From NCBI GenBank assembly GCA_013152945.1, contig JAADFL010000080.1:1-51986 (forward strand): 51,986 nucleotides of DNA, written 5' to 3'. Positions 1-8,252 of this stretch are shown in pieces; the stretch's first letter is position 1, and every line of letters begins with the position of its first letter. The position numbers and the translations under genes were made by a program. The stretch is from Deltaproteobacteria bacterium. Lineage in GTDB: Bacteria > Myxococcota_A > JAADFL01. The notes under the pieces were generated by a model. It made no database searches, was not told the origin of the DNA, and worked only from the letters and a program-made list of their open reading frames with translations.

Positions 1-117
1 CGGATTAAAGGCGGCGTAGGACCATTGATGCCGCTCTTTAGGGCCATGGGGCTGGTGCACGTGGGAAAGGGGACTGCCTTTGGAATGGGAAAGGTGGAGA
101 TGGGTGTGCCCGGTTAG
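1..117 (+). CDS. cas6: Cas6-like pre-crRNA endoribonuclease, C-terminal end only
   Basis: Reading frame 1 is open from the first base to a TAG at 115-117 and gives 38 residues. They contain the glycine-rich signature VGKGTAFGMGKVEM, which matches the C-terminal G-loop of Cas6/RAMP proteins (GxGxxxxxGxG) that process CRISPR transcripts into crRNAs. The rest of the gene lies outside the window, so the catalytic residues cannot be checked. The position just upstream of the type III effector operon fits this role. A gap of about 146 bp separates it from the Cas10 start; it holds only a small hairpin (175-194). Another RAMP with the same loop cannot be excluded. Confidence 0.68.
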   Translation, partial: RIKGGVGPLMPLFRAMGLVHVGKGTAFGMGKVEMGVPG

Positions 118-263
118 GGCAATGGGAATATTTTGGAGATTTGTTTTTGTAATGTGTCATATTTGGAGCTTTTTCTGCGTCAGTTTAAACGCAGGCGGCA
201 TTGCAGGTCTGTCGACGAACGAACTGCATGCTGTATGAGCGAGGTTTTGGCAAGGAGGAGGCT

Positions 264-1796
264 ATGTCAGGTACATGGTTGTATAGGTACGAGGTCAAGG
301 GAATACAGAAGTTTATCCTGGCGACCAACAAGCTCAAGGAAATCAGGGGCGCGTCCAGTCTTATCGAGGACATAGGGAGTCTGTTCAGCAATGCCTTGGC
401 TGGATGTGGGCTGGACGATACTATGTTCAAGACCCTCGAACCTCCTGCAGCAGGTGGAGCCACCATTGAGGTAGGCTCTGAACATCTGGAGAAACTGGAA
501 GAATTCATGGCGGCATGGCCCATGATAGTTCACCTGCACGCGCCAGGCATACAGGTAGTGCAAGCAAAGGTTGAGAAGCAAAAGGATAGTGTATCACTCT
601 ACCGCAAGCTGGCATCTGAGCGGTCAAGGCAATCGGTCGAGCTGCCCGAGGCTGGTCCGCTCGTAATGCGCGCTCCGCGTACAGGTCTTCCTGCATCGGA
701 GCTCGGAGATGAACCAGTGGACAAGGGGACCGTTAAGGTCGCTCTGGATCCCGGCTCCAAACGCAAACGCGATGTAAAAGAGCAAGACTTGCTCGGGGAA
801 AGGATAGGTCAGGAGTACAGATGGCTGGAGAACTTGGAAGAGCTTTCACATTCTTATGTAGGAGTTGTCCACGCCGACGCCAATGATCTCGGTATGCACA
901 AGATAGAGCTTGCAAAGGAACAAGGAATTGAGGCGCTAAGAGATTTTTCCGAAAAGGTGGGCGATGCCACCATTGAAGCCGTAAGACAGGCTGTTAAGGA
1001 TGTGTTGGAGGCAAAGCAGAGAAAAGATGGAAAGCTGCCTGCAAGGCCAATAGTGGTGGGCGGCGACGATGTGACCTTTATCATACGGGCTGACTTGGCC
1101 TTTGATTTCGCAGTCAAGTACCTGAAGGCTTTCAGGGAGCAAAGCAGGGACAGGGGGCTCGATCTCGAGGCTGCTGCAGGTGTGGCGCTGGTTCACAAGA
1201 GCCATCCTTTCCATATGGCGTACGCTCTTTCAGAGGAACTATGTAGCTTTTCGAAAAAGACCTTGAGAGGCCGCCTGAATGGAAGAACGCCTTCATCCAT
1301 CTCTTTCCTGCGGCTCACCACCTCGTTGTCTGGAAGCTACGAGGATGAAATACGAAATATATGGCTGAGGACATCGGAAGATGTCATAGGCGGCGAAACT
1401 GACAGGGAGGCGGCGAAGCTGCTCACCATGTGCCCGTACACGCTTGATGAGGTGGATGGTTTTATCACGATCAGCAGGCTGGAAAGTTTGGCCAAGTTGG
1501 TTTCTAAAGAGGAGGGGGGAGAAGATGACAAAGTCCTGCCTGCAGGGGTCATTAGAGATATAGTCGGGCTGCTTCAGGCAGATCCAAAACGGGCGAAAAA
1601 GCGCTGGCAAAGGTTCGGCCAGGTCGCCAAAGACAAATACGGTGATGCCTGGAAGAGCTGTGCCACATGGTTCAAAGAAGCAGGTGGTGAACCGGGGAAT
1701 GGCCCTTGGGTGCCTTTCAAACTCAAGGACGAAAATGCAATCACAGCGACTCCATGGTTGGACGTGCTGACCCTGGTCCACGTGGACGAGGACTGA
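264..1796 (+). CDS. cas10: Short Cas10-like type III CRISPR polymerase/cyclase without HD domain
   Basis: This is the large-subunit homologue of a type III CRISPR effector complex, 510 residues from the ATG at 264. The AAGGAGGAGG just upstream decides this start over 201. The N-terminus (YEVKGIQKFILATNKLKEI) is the first palm domain. The second palm carries a metal-binding stretch HADANDLG and the cyclase motif GGDD at residues 266-269. Known Cas10 proteins use this palm to make cyclic oligoadenylates from ATP when target RNA is bound. No HD nuclease domain precedes the first palm, and the protein is far shorter than typical Cas10 (about 700-1000 residues), so DNA cleavage by this subunit is unlikely. 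It heads an operon of RAMP genes. An intact GGDD fits the nearby CARF-HEPN effector. Confidence 0.85.
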   Translation: MSGTWLYRYEVKGIQKFILATNKLKEIRGASSLIEDIGSLFSNALAGCGLDDTMFKTLEPPAAGGATIEVGSEHLEKLEEFMAAWPMIVHLHAPGIQVVQAKVEKQKDSVSLYRKLASERSRQSVELPEAGPLVMRAPRTGLPASELGDEPVDKGTVKVALDPGSKRKRDVKEQDLLGERIGQEYRWLENLEELSHSYVGVVHADANDLGMHKIELAKEQGIEALRDFSEKVGDATIEAVRQAVKDVLEAKQRKDGKLPARPIVVGGDDVTFIIRADLAFDFAVKYLKAFREQSRDRGLDLEAAAGVALVHKSHPFHMAYALSEELCSFSKKTLRGRLNGRTPSSISFLRLTTSLSGSYEDEIRNIWLRTSEDVIGGETDREAAKLLTMCPYTLDEVDGFITISRLESLAKLVSKEEGGEDDKVLPAGVIRDIVGLLQADPKRAKKRWQRFGQVAKDKYGDAWKSCATWFKEAGGEPGNGPWVPFKLKDENAITATPWLDVLTLVHVDED

Positions 1797-1815
1797 ATAT
1801 TCGGAGGTGACGCGC

Positions 1816-2454
1816 ATGGCTGTACTGAAGATAGATATCCATTCATACTGGCACGCAGGCTCAGGGCGTGGCAGGGGAGCAGAGGCCGACGCAGTGGTGA
1901 TGAAGACCAGGTCGGGATTGCCGTACTTGCCTGGCAGGACCATCAAAGGCCTGGTCAGGGAGTCGATGAGGCTGGCTGAAAGTTCGGGGGTATACCCAGG
2001 GCTCAAGGGCAGGACGGATGAGCTTTTCGGCCAGCGAGATAGTGTGGTTGATTCCGAGCACGACAAGGGAGCGGGGCGATTCAATGTAAGGTCAGGAGCC
2101 CTTCGCTTCTCTGACGCGCGGTTGGGCAGGACCCAAGAGGAGCATGAGAAGTGGGAGTCATTCGCCTCGACCAACAAAGGCAAGGAGCTTGAAGCGAACC
2201 TATTCTCTATCCTCTCTTCCACTGCCATGGATGAGAAGGGGCTTGCAAAGAACAAGACGCTGCGTAGCGTTGAGGTTGCGGTTCCATTGACATTGTATGC
2301 ATTTGTCGAACCTGTGGACGGTACGGATCCTGCTGAATGGCTGAATGACTTGGAAAAAGCCCTACCGCTGTTGCGAGCCTTGGGCTCCAAACGGACTCGC
2401 GGATTCGGCCGGTGCACGGTCACCCTTTTGCGTGAAATGGGGGTGGAAGGATGA
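1816..2454 (+). CDS. Cas7-like (Csm3-type) RAMP protein
   Basis: A 212-residue RAMP-superfamily protein that probably forms part of the crRNA-binding backbone. The ATG at 1816 is preceded by GGAGG (1803-1807) at suitable spacing and is preferred over the GTG at 1807. Visible hallmarks are an early aspartate, D25, in ADAVV, where Csm3 carries its target-RNA-cleaving Asp. The conserved PYLPGRTIKGLVRE follows at 36-49, and a glycine-rich loop RGFGR near 195-199 lies at the end. It sits 19 bp after cas10, and its stop overlaps the next start (ATGA), so translation is probably coupled. Assignment to the RAMP superfamily is firm; the exact Cas7 subfamily is inferred from length and order. Confidence 0.82.
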   Translation: MAVLKIDIHSYWHAGSGRGRGAEADAVVMKTRSGLPYLPGRTIKGLVRESMRLAESSGVYPGLKGRTDELFGQRDSVVDSEHDKGAGRFNVRSGALRFSDARLGRTQEEHEKWESFASTNKGKELEANLFSILSSTAMDEKGLAKNKTLRSVEVAVPLTLYAFVEPVDGTDPAEWLNDLEKALPLLRALGSKRTRGFGRCTVTLLREMGVEG

Positions 2455-3947
2455 GAAGGCTCTTTTTCGAGGTGGAGTTGCTATCGGACACCGTGCTGCC
2501 GGTGAATGCAGCGACCGAGGGGCCGAGACAGTGCTTGAGCTACATTCCCGGGAGCGTGATGCTCGGTGTTGCAGCGGCCAGGATGTACTCCAGCTCCGAT
2601 GTGGATCCGTTCATGCTTTTCCATTCCGGGAAGGTACGTTTCCTGCCGGCATACCCCATCGGGGCAGACAGGGGCCACAGCCTGCCGGTACCGCTTTCAT
2701 ACCATCATGAGAAGGACTGGAAAGACAGTGAGCTGAAGAAGGTGGCGCTACCCAAGGAGCCCACTGCCGAGTTCAGAAATTTCGCCATGGGAGGAAGTCT
2801 TAACAGGCCAAAGAACCTTGAGGGCAAGTTCTTTACAGCCAATGGGTTGCTGTTCGACCCGGAGAAGGTCATGTCATTGAAGACCGCCATAGACCCTTCC
2901 ACCGGCAGGGTAGACGAGAGCAAGCTGTTTGCATACGAGGCATTAAGGGCTGGCACCAAGTTCCTGGCGCGCATTCATTTGGATGACGACGTCCCTACAA
3001 CAGTAGATCAGGCCCTGGTGGACGAACTTACAGGTGGCGTGGTCTCCTTGGGGCGTTCGCGGTCGGCAGAGTTCGGCAGGGCCAACATTAGCCAGGTTGA
3101 CAGAGTGCAGGACTGGCCCGAGTCCGGATACAATGATGGGCTGCTCATATACGCCTACAGCGATCTCGCGCTGTATGAGCCGGAATCCGGGGCGCCGACA
3201 TTGGAGCCGAAACCAGAGCATTTCGGCCTGGACATGGAGGTAGACTGGGATCGCACGTTCATCAGGACCAGGCGATACTCAACAATAAATGCCAAGAGGA
3301 AAAAGCCTGACTTGGAGCGGCAGGTCGTGTGTGCCGGGTCTGTGATTGCATTCAAGGGCAACGGCGCTGGCATGGACCCGGCTTCCATGCGTGCATCCAT
3401 GGAGCGTGGGGTGGGTGCTTACCTGGCTGAAGGTCTCGGTCAAGTAATGGTGCAGCCTGGCTTCCTCGAGCAGGAGTTGCCTTTCTTTCCTGAAAGACCG
3501 GACGAGGACGAGCTTGAGGGTGCTGCAGAGCCTCCAAGGGATGAACTCGTGACCTGGCTCGAGGACCGTGTCAAGCTGAACAGGAAAAAGGAACATGCCT
3601 GGGATCTTGCCAATGAGTGGCTTGCCAATATCAAGGGGCATGTAAATAAATCCGGCGGCCCCAGCAAGTCTGCATGGAGCTTCGTGGCCCAAGCTGCTGC
3701 AACCGCCAAGGACGGGAAGACCTTGGTGCAGGAACTCCTGGAATCCGGGAGGAAGGACGGCAAGGCGCTACTAAGAAAGGGAGTGAGGCAGGAGCCGTGG
3801 AAGGTAAAGCACAAGGGTGCCACCCTGGTCGACCGGCTTGAGAAGCTGGTCGGAAACGGTGTGAAGAATCGGCCCGACATTGTCCTGGCCGCGGTGCAGA
3901 TCCTGGCTAGACAAGCCATTAAAGAGCTTTCCCCCAAGGGACAATGA
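2451..3947 (+). CDS. csx10: Csx10-like (Cas5-type) RAMP protein with helical C-terminal extension
   Basis: A 498-residue RAMP protein starting in an ATGA overlap with the upstream gene. The N-terminus (FFEVELLSDTVLP) and the segment YIPGSVMLG are RAMP-like. LGRSRSAEFGRANI at about residues 200-213 is the signature of Csx10, which takes the Cas5 position capping the crRNA 5' handle in type III-D complexes. A second glycine-rich loop, GLGQVMVQP, lies near 328-336. From about residue 355 to the end the sequence is charged, helical and without glycine loops, so the RAMP core ends early and about 140 residues form an extra domain. No separate small subunit (Cas11) gene is seen in the operon. The tail could fill that role, but this is inference. 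Confidence 0.78.
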   Translation: MRRLFFEVELLSDTVLPVNAATEGPRQCLSYIPGSVMLGVAAARMYSSSDVDPFMLFHSGKVRFLPAYPIGADRGHSLPVPLSYHHEKDWKDSELKKVALPKEPTAEFRNFAMGGSLNRPKNLEGKFFTANGLLFDPEKVMSLKTAIDPSTGRVDESKLFAYEALRAGTKFLARIHLDDDVPTTVDQALVDELTGGVVSLGRSRSAEFGRANISQVDRVQDWPESGYNDGLLIYAYSDLALYEPESGAPTLEPKPEHFGLDMEVDWDRTFIRTRRYSTINAKRKKPDLERQVVCAGSVIAFKGNGAGMDPASMRASMERGVGAYLAEGLGQVMVQPGFLEQELPFFPERPDEDELEGAAEPPRDELVTWLEDRVKLNRKKEHAWDLANEWLANIKGHVNKSGGPSKSAWSFVAQAAATAKDGKTLVQELLESGRKDGKALLRKGVRQEPWKVKHKGATLVDRLEKLVGNGVKNRPDIVLAAVQILARQAIKELSPKGQ

Positions 3948-3962
3948 CAGGAGGGAGATGAC

Positions 3963-5444
3963 ATGGACGATCTGAAAAGAGATGTTGCAAGGATCACGGT
4001 GGAGCTTGTAAGCCCAATAAACATAGGCTCCGGAGGAATCGATGACTTCGTTGACTCGGTTTTCATTACCGATGCCAATGACCTGCCTTGTCTTCCAGGT
4101 ACGTCAATAGCAGGCGTGCTGCGAGCTGCATGGAGAGCGTTCAAGGGCGAGGATGGTGCAAAGGACCTGTTCGGTTTTCAAGATGAAAAGGACGGCGCCC
4201 GTTCAAGGATAGAGATTAGCTTCGGGATCATCCATGATTCGAACGACATGCCTGTTCCACCAAGGCTGCCCGAGGAAGAGATTGAAAGGGATTTGGTGCT
4301 AAAGGCCGCCAGGCAGCAGCAGGTCAGGCAGCACGTCAAGCTCACCCATCACGGTGTGGCCGCTGACAAGGCCCTGTTCGACGAGGCAGTGGTCCCAGCG
4401 GGCAACAGGTTCACCTTCGAAGTGTGTGTGCTGGGCGGCGACGACAGCGTGCTTGACGAGATCATAGGCCTGTTTGGCTCGGGCATGGTAAGGCTGGGAG
4501 CAAAGACCCGGTCGGGCTTGGGAGAGCTCAAGCTGATCAGGGTCAATCGACGCAGGTTCGACTTGACCAAGCCGGAGGATATGAAGGCGTACTCCTCTTT
4601 ACCTGTTGGGTTACACGTGAATGTAGACGAGAGCCTGTTACCTCCTTACGAGCCGCGTGAAGTAAGCGATAGCGGTGCATTCGAGGTCGTGGCAAACGTC
4701 ATGCTGGATCCCGAGGGGTTCTGGATGGTTGGAGGAGGAGACCCGGGCGAGGCCGAGGAAGGCCTGCCAGGCGACAGGAACAAGGCTCCTGACATGGTGC
4801 CTTACCGTGAAGGTCGGGTGAGGTGGCAGGAGCAGGGTGGGAAGTTTAGAGGTGACTTCATGTTCGAGAAGCAGGATGTGGTGGTCCCTGCATCGTCTAT
4901 TAAGGGCGCATTGAGGCATAGGACTGCATATCATTACAACTTTTTCACAGGGGTGTTCTCGGACAAGCTTGGTAAGGAGGATAAGCTCGATGATCATGAT
5001 GGGCTAAGTTGTCCAGGCACCAAAATCCTATTCGGAGAGATGCTGCATCACAAGAAGCATACGGGACGGGCAGGGCTGGTGACCATAAGCGACGTTGTTG
5101 CAGGCAGACCAAAGCAGAAGAGGATGATGCATGTAAGCCTCGACAGGTTCACCGGCGGTCCCATTGACGGAGCATTGTTCGAGGAGGCCCCTTGTTACAA
5201 GGGGCGCCGCCCCTGGAACCTGCGTATCGGAATAAGGCGATTACCTGGAGATGGGAAAACCAACGATGAGAAAGATGTTTACGCAGTGGCTTGCAAGGCC
5301 CTGGGCAGGGCCATAGAGGACCTCGTTGAGGGCAGGCTCCAGATCGGAGCAGGCAGCGGCCGGGGCCATGGCTTTTTCAGAGGAAAGGTCTCGTGGAGCG
5401 ACGATGGCAAGCTGGCAAAGGGAGAGAACGGAGGTGAGTCATGA
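3963..5444 (+). CDS. Double-Cas7 RAMP protein (Cas7-2x type)
   Basis: A 493-residue protein with two consecutive RAMP units, started by an ATG behind GGAGGGAG. Unit 1 (about 1-205) has SPINIGSGG, an Asp at residue 31 in VDSVF at the Csm3 catalytic position, and CLPGTSIAGVLRAAW at about 44-58. Unit 2 (about 235-490) has VPASSIKGALRHR near 308-320 and the terminal glycine loop GAGSGRGHGFFRG near 462-474. Tandem Cas7 fusions are known from type III-D and are related to the multi-RAMP III-E effectors. It probably supplies two backbone subunits and at least one target-RNA cleavage site. Its stop overlaps the start of the following gene. Confidence 0.8.
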   Translation: MDDLKRDVARITVELVSPINIGSGGIDDFVDSVFITDANDLPCLPGTSIAGVLRAAWRAFKGEDGAKDLFGFQDEKDGARSRIEISFGIIHDSNDMPVPPRLPEEEIERDLVLKAARQQQVRQHVKLTHHGVAADKALFDEAVVPAGNRFTFEVCVLGGDDSVLDEIIGLFGSGMVRLGAKTRSGLGELKLIRVNRRRFDLTKPEDMKAYSSLPVGLHVNVDESLLPPYEPREVSDSGAFEVVANVMLDPEGFWMVGGGDPGEAEEGLPGDRNKAPDMVPYREGRVRWQEQGGKFRGDFMFEKQDVVVPASSIKGALRHRTAYHYNFFTGVFSDKLGKEDKLDDHDGLSCPGTKILFGEMLHHKKHTGRAGLVTISDVVAGRPKQKRMMHVSLDRFTGGPIDGALFEEAPCYKGRRPWNLRIGIRRLPGDGKTNDEKDVYAVACKALGRAIEDLVEGRLQIGAGSGRGHGFFRGKVSWSDDGKLAKGENGGES

Positions 5445-5893
5445 ACGGCGTGGATCGCTTGGGCTGGGCCAAGGAGCTTATCGAGATGAAGGGGCTCGCA
5501 AGCCTAGAGCGGGGTAGAATGGAGGTCCAGGAGCAGGTGCTGGATGATGGTATAAAAGTGCTCGAGAGCATCAAGGATTTTGGCGGACAGGGTTGGATCT
5601 GCTTTACGGACAGGGTGGACATAGTAGACGCCAGCGGCCAGATTGGTGACGGCAATGTGCTCTCTGCAGAGCTGTGCAAGGGCGATGTGAGCCTGCACGT
5701 AAGGTATATCGGGGACAAGTGGCACGTGTACAAGATACAGGAAGGCCAAGGAACCGAGCACCTGGTCTTGGATGAGGAGAGGCTCCGCATTGGAGGAGGT
5801 TCTCTCCATTACAGGGTGGCCTGGGGCTTCAACAATGACAGGACTGAGTTGCAGCCGGTGATGTTCAGGTTCACCGGCTTTGGGAGGGCCTGA
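5441..5893 (+). CDS. csx19: Csx19-like type III-D accessory protein
   Basis: A 150-residue protein whose ATG overlaps the upstream stop and follows GGAGGTGAG. It is beta-rich with no recognised catalytic motif. The C-terminal half (HYRVAWGFNNDRTELQPV and a closing FTGFG) resembles the small Csx19/TIGR03984 proteins found only with Csx10-containing type III-D loci. Its location between the double-Cas7 gene and the TIGR03986-type gene matches the usual order. The molecular role of Csx19 is a structural complex subunit in described systems. The assignment rests mainly on size, context and C-terminal similarity, so it is moderate. Confidence 0.55.
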   Translation: MNGVDRLGWAKELIEMKGLASLERGRMEVQEQVLDDGIKVLESIKDFGGQGWICFTDRVDIVDASGQIGDGNVLSAELCKGDVSLHVRYIGDKWHVYKIQEGQGTEHLVLDEERLRIGGGSLHYRVAWGFNNDRTELQPVMFRFTGFGRA

Positions 5894-5894
5894 T

Positions 5895-8246
5895 ATGGGA
5901 TACGATGCGCGAAACTACAGAGGAAGGGGCGGCAGAGGATACGGAAGGGGCCATGGAGGAGGAGGCCGTGGCAACCGGACCTACCCGGACAAGGTTCGGG
6001 CGCCTTATAACTTCGTGCCTCTCTCATCAAAGGTGGTGTTCCCTGAATGGGCGGATATGGTGAGCCATGACGTGCCTTTCTCGGATGGTGTGAGCGGCAC
6101 CCTGGATGTGCGGATAACGGCGGAGACGCCCATATTCGTGCGCGGAACCGAGAGCAAGCAGGAGTTTTTCAAGCTGCCTAACGGAATATACGCAATACCA
6201 GGCACCTCCATAAGGGGAATGCTGCGTAATGTCGTGGAGATCGCCACCTTCAGCAAGATGTCCAGGGTGAACGAACACAGGTTCGGCGTACGTGATCTCC
6301 ACAACCGCCAAGTTTACGGCAAGCACATGGCTGCGATAGTCCAAGGTAAGCCTGTTCCCCTGGTGTGTGCAGGATGGCTTTCACTGGATGGAGGCAAACC
6401 GTACGACGAAGACGACGAGAAAAGGTGGAAGATCACTCCCTGTCACTTCGCAAAGATTGAGTACAAGCTGCTTAAGGACATTGCCAGGAAGAAAGGTATA
6501 TCCGGGTTCAACCCTGGAAGGAAGCAGAGCGCGCCGGACAAGTACAGGAAATGGGGAGATGACCTTTCAATCGAGTGCAATGTGCATGAGTATCCTAGAG
6601 CAGTGGCAGGCGTTCACTTTCATGGAAACTACGGGGTGGTTAATGAAAAGGGAGGCAACAGGGTAAAGGGGACCATAGTCTTTACAGGCCAACCGAGCAA
6701 CTATGACCCTGGAAAGTTAAGGAACAAGGGGCGTGGCGCAGGCAACCCAAAGCACCATGACTTCGTGTTCTACGGTGGAGCAGGCAATCCGCTCGATGTG
6801 CCATGGAGCATCAGGAAGGACTTCTCGTTTGTCCACTCGGCAGGCGGTGAGCAGCACAGGCTGGACTCCGACCCCAACACAGAGTGGAAGTTCATGCTGA
6901 AGAGGTTGAAAGCAGGCAAGGAGGTTCCTGTGTTCTACCTGCTCAACAGCAATGGCAAGCTGCGTTCTTTTGGCCTGGCCATGATGTTCAGATTGGCTTA
7001 CAAGAAGACCACCAAGGATACCGTGCTGAAGGCGCAGCCGAATGCAGACAGCTTCAGGCTGGACATGGCAGAGCTGTTATTCGGCAGGGTTCGGGATAGC
7101 GAAGACGATAAAAAGAATAGAGGGCTTCCCGCTTCACTACGTGGAAGGGTCAGCATAGAGCCTGCTGTTTGCGAGGGCAGCCCGAACAAGGCCAAGAAGG
7201 TAACCGGTGTGCTCGGCGCTCCAAAGGCCAGCTACTATCCGAGCTACCTGGTACAGGGCAGGGCTCCTGGCGACAACCCTTTCCGTGGGAGCGACGGAAA
7301 GCCCAGCTACATAACCTACCAGGATGACAGCGCCAAGGCCCGCGGCTGGAAGCGTTATCCCCAGAGGACCAATGTCGTGAAGCCGCCTCCTCCTCCGAAG
7401 AAGGGCGATGGCAGCATCAACTACGATGTTGCAACCACGTTCGTACCACTTGCGAGCGGCACGACCTTCTTTACCCGGATTCACGTCCATAATCTACGGC
7501 CGGTCGAGCTAGGCTCCTTGCTGTGGGCTATAGACTTTGGTGGCCGAAAGGAGTGCAGGCATGGCCTGGGCCTTGCAAAGGCTTTTGGCTATGGTGGTGT
7601 CAAGCTCGAAATCATGGAGGGAAAGCTTTACACTAACAACAACAGGTCCGGTGCCGACCTGCCGATGATTGTTGATGATTCATTGGAGAAGTTCAAATCG
7701 TACATGGAAGCCAAGCTTGAATTGGGATGGGAGAAGTCGATCCAGATCCACCAGCTAGTTAGCATGGCAATACCGGTTGACGCAAAAGACGACAAGGACC
7801 TGCGGCACATGCTAATAAGCCATCCCGAGTACAGGAACGAATTTCAAGGGGTAAAGTCAGTTGGCTTGGCCTTGAAGCTATGGGATAAGCCCAAGTCATA
7901 CAGTCAATGGAAGAACGAGGTTAAGCCGGCCGAACCTGGCAATTATGCTCCGGCTTCCGCGTCAGGGAGTAGTGGCCGCGTATCCACCGCAACCCAAAGC
8001 CCAAATATGGGACATAGTGACGGTGAAGACGTAGTCGAAAATGATGAGCCAGACGATCCCATCCTGGCAGAGGCAAAGAAGGCCCACTCAGAGAGCCAGC
8101 ACCTTAAACTATTCAGGGCGTGGATGGATGAGAAAGGCCCATTGGAGAAGGATAGGCGGAAGGCAGCGATCAAGGTGGTGGGAAACCCGAGCAGGAAGTG
8201 GCGGGCAAGGAACAAGGACATTTGGGATTGGATGAAGGGAGAGTAG
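5895..8246 (+). CDS. Large TIGR03986-family CRISPR RAMP protein with RG-rich N-terminus
   Basis: A 783-residue type III RAMP protein started by the ATG at 5895 behind GGGAGG, rather than by the upstream TTG. APYNFVPL, VVFPEWADMVSHDVPFSDG and SPIFVRG-like ETPIFVRG followed by IPGTSIRGMLRN (101-112) are the recognisable beginning of the TIGR03986 family found in III-D loci. A second RAMP-like core ends in HGLGLAKAFGYGG near residues 555-567. The catalytic-Asp position is not evident in the first core. Two features are odd. An RG/RGG-rich stretch at about residues 8-28 could bind RNA. A long charged helical tail lies beyond residue 690. It is the last high-GC gene of the operon. Confidence 0.83.
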   Translation: MGYDARNYRGRGGRGYGRGHGGGGRGNRTYPDKVRAPYNFVPLSSKVVFPEWADMVSHDVPFSDGVSGTLDVRITAETPIFVRGTESKQEFFKLPNGIYAIPGTSIRGMLRNVVEIATFSKMSRVNEHRFGVRDLHNRQVYGKHMAAIVQGKPVPLVCAGWLSLDGGKPYDEDDEKRWKITPCHFAKIEYKLLKDIARKKGISGFNPGRKQSAPDKYRKWGDDLSIECNVHEYPRAVAGVHFHGNYGVVNEKGGNRVKGTIVFTGQPSNYDPGKLRNKGRGAGNPKHHDFVFYGGAGNPLDVPWSIRKDFSFVHSAGGEQHRLDSDPNTEWKFMLKRLKAGKEVPVFYLLNSNGKLRSFGLAMMFRLAYKKTTKDTVLKAQPNADSFRLDMAELLFGRVRDSEDDKKNRGLPASLRGRVSIEPAVCEGSPNKAKKVTGVLGAPKASYYPSYLVQGRAPGDNPFRGSDGKPSYITYQDDSAKARGWKRYPQRTNVVKPPPPPKKGDGSINYDVATTFVPLASGTTFFTRIHVHNLRPVELGSLLWAIDFGGRKECRHGLGLAKAFGYGGVKLEIMEGKLYTNNNRSGADLPMIVDDSLEKFKSYMEAKLELGWEKSIQIHQLVSMAIPVDAKDDKDLRHMLISHPEYRNEFQGVKSVGLALKLWDKPKSYSQWKNEVKPAEPGNYAPASASGSSGRVSTATQSPNMGHSDGEDVVENDEPDDPILAEAKKAHSESQHLKLFRAWMDEKGPLEKDRRKAAIKVVGNPSRKWRARNKDIWDWMKGE

Positions 8247-8252
8247 TCGAGG

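Noticed and set aside
175-194. Terminator between cas6 and cas10
   Set aside because: Six-bp stem (CTGCGT/ACGCAG) without a following T-run; it could be chance.
1293-2423. 376-residue minus-strand frame across cas genes
   Set aside because: Shadow of the cas10 and Cas7-like coding strand, no motif and no ribosome binding site.
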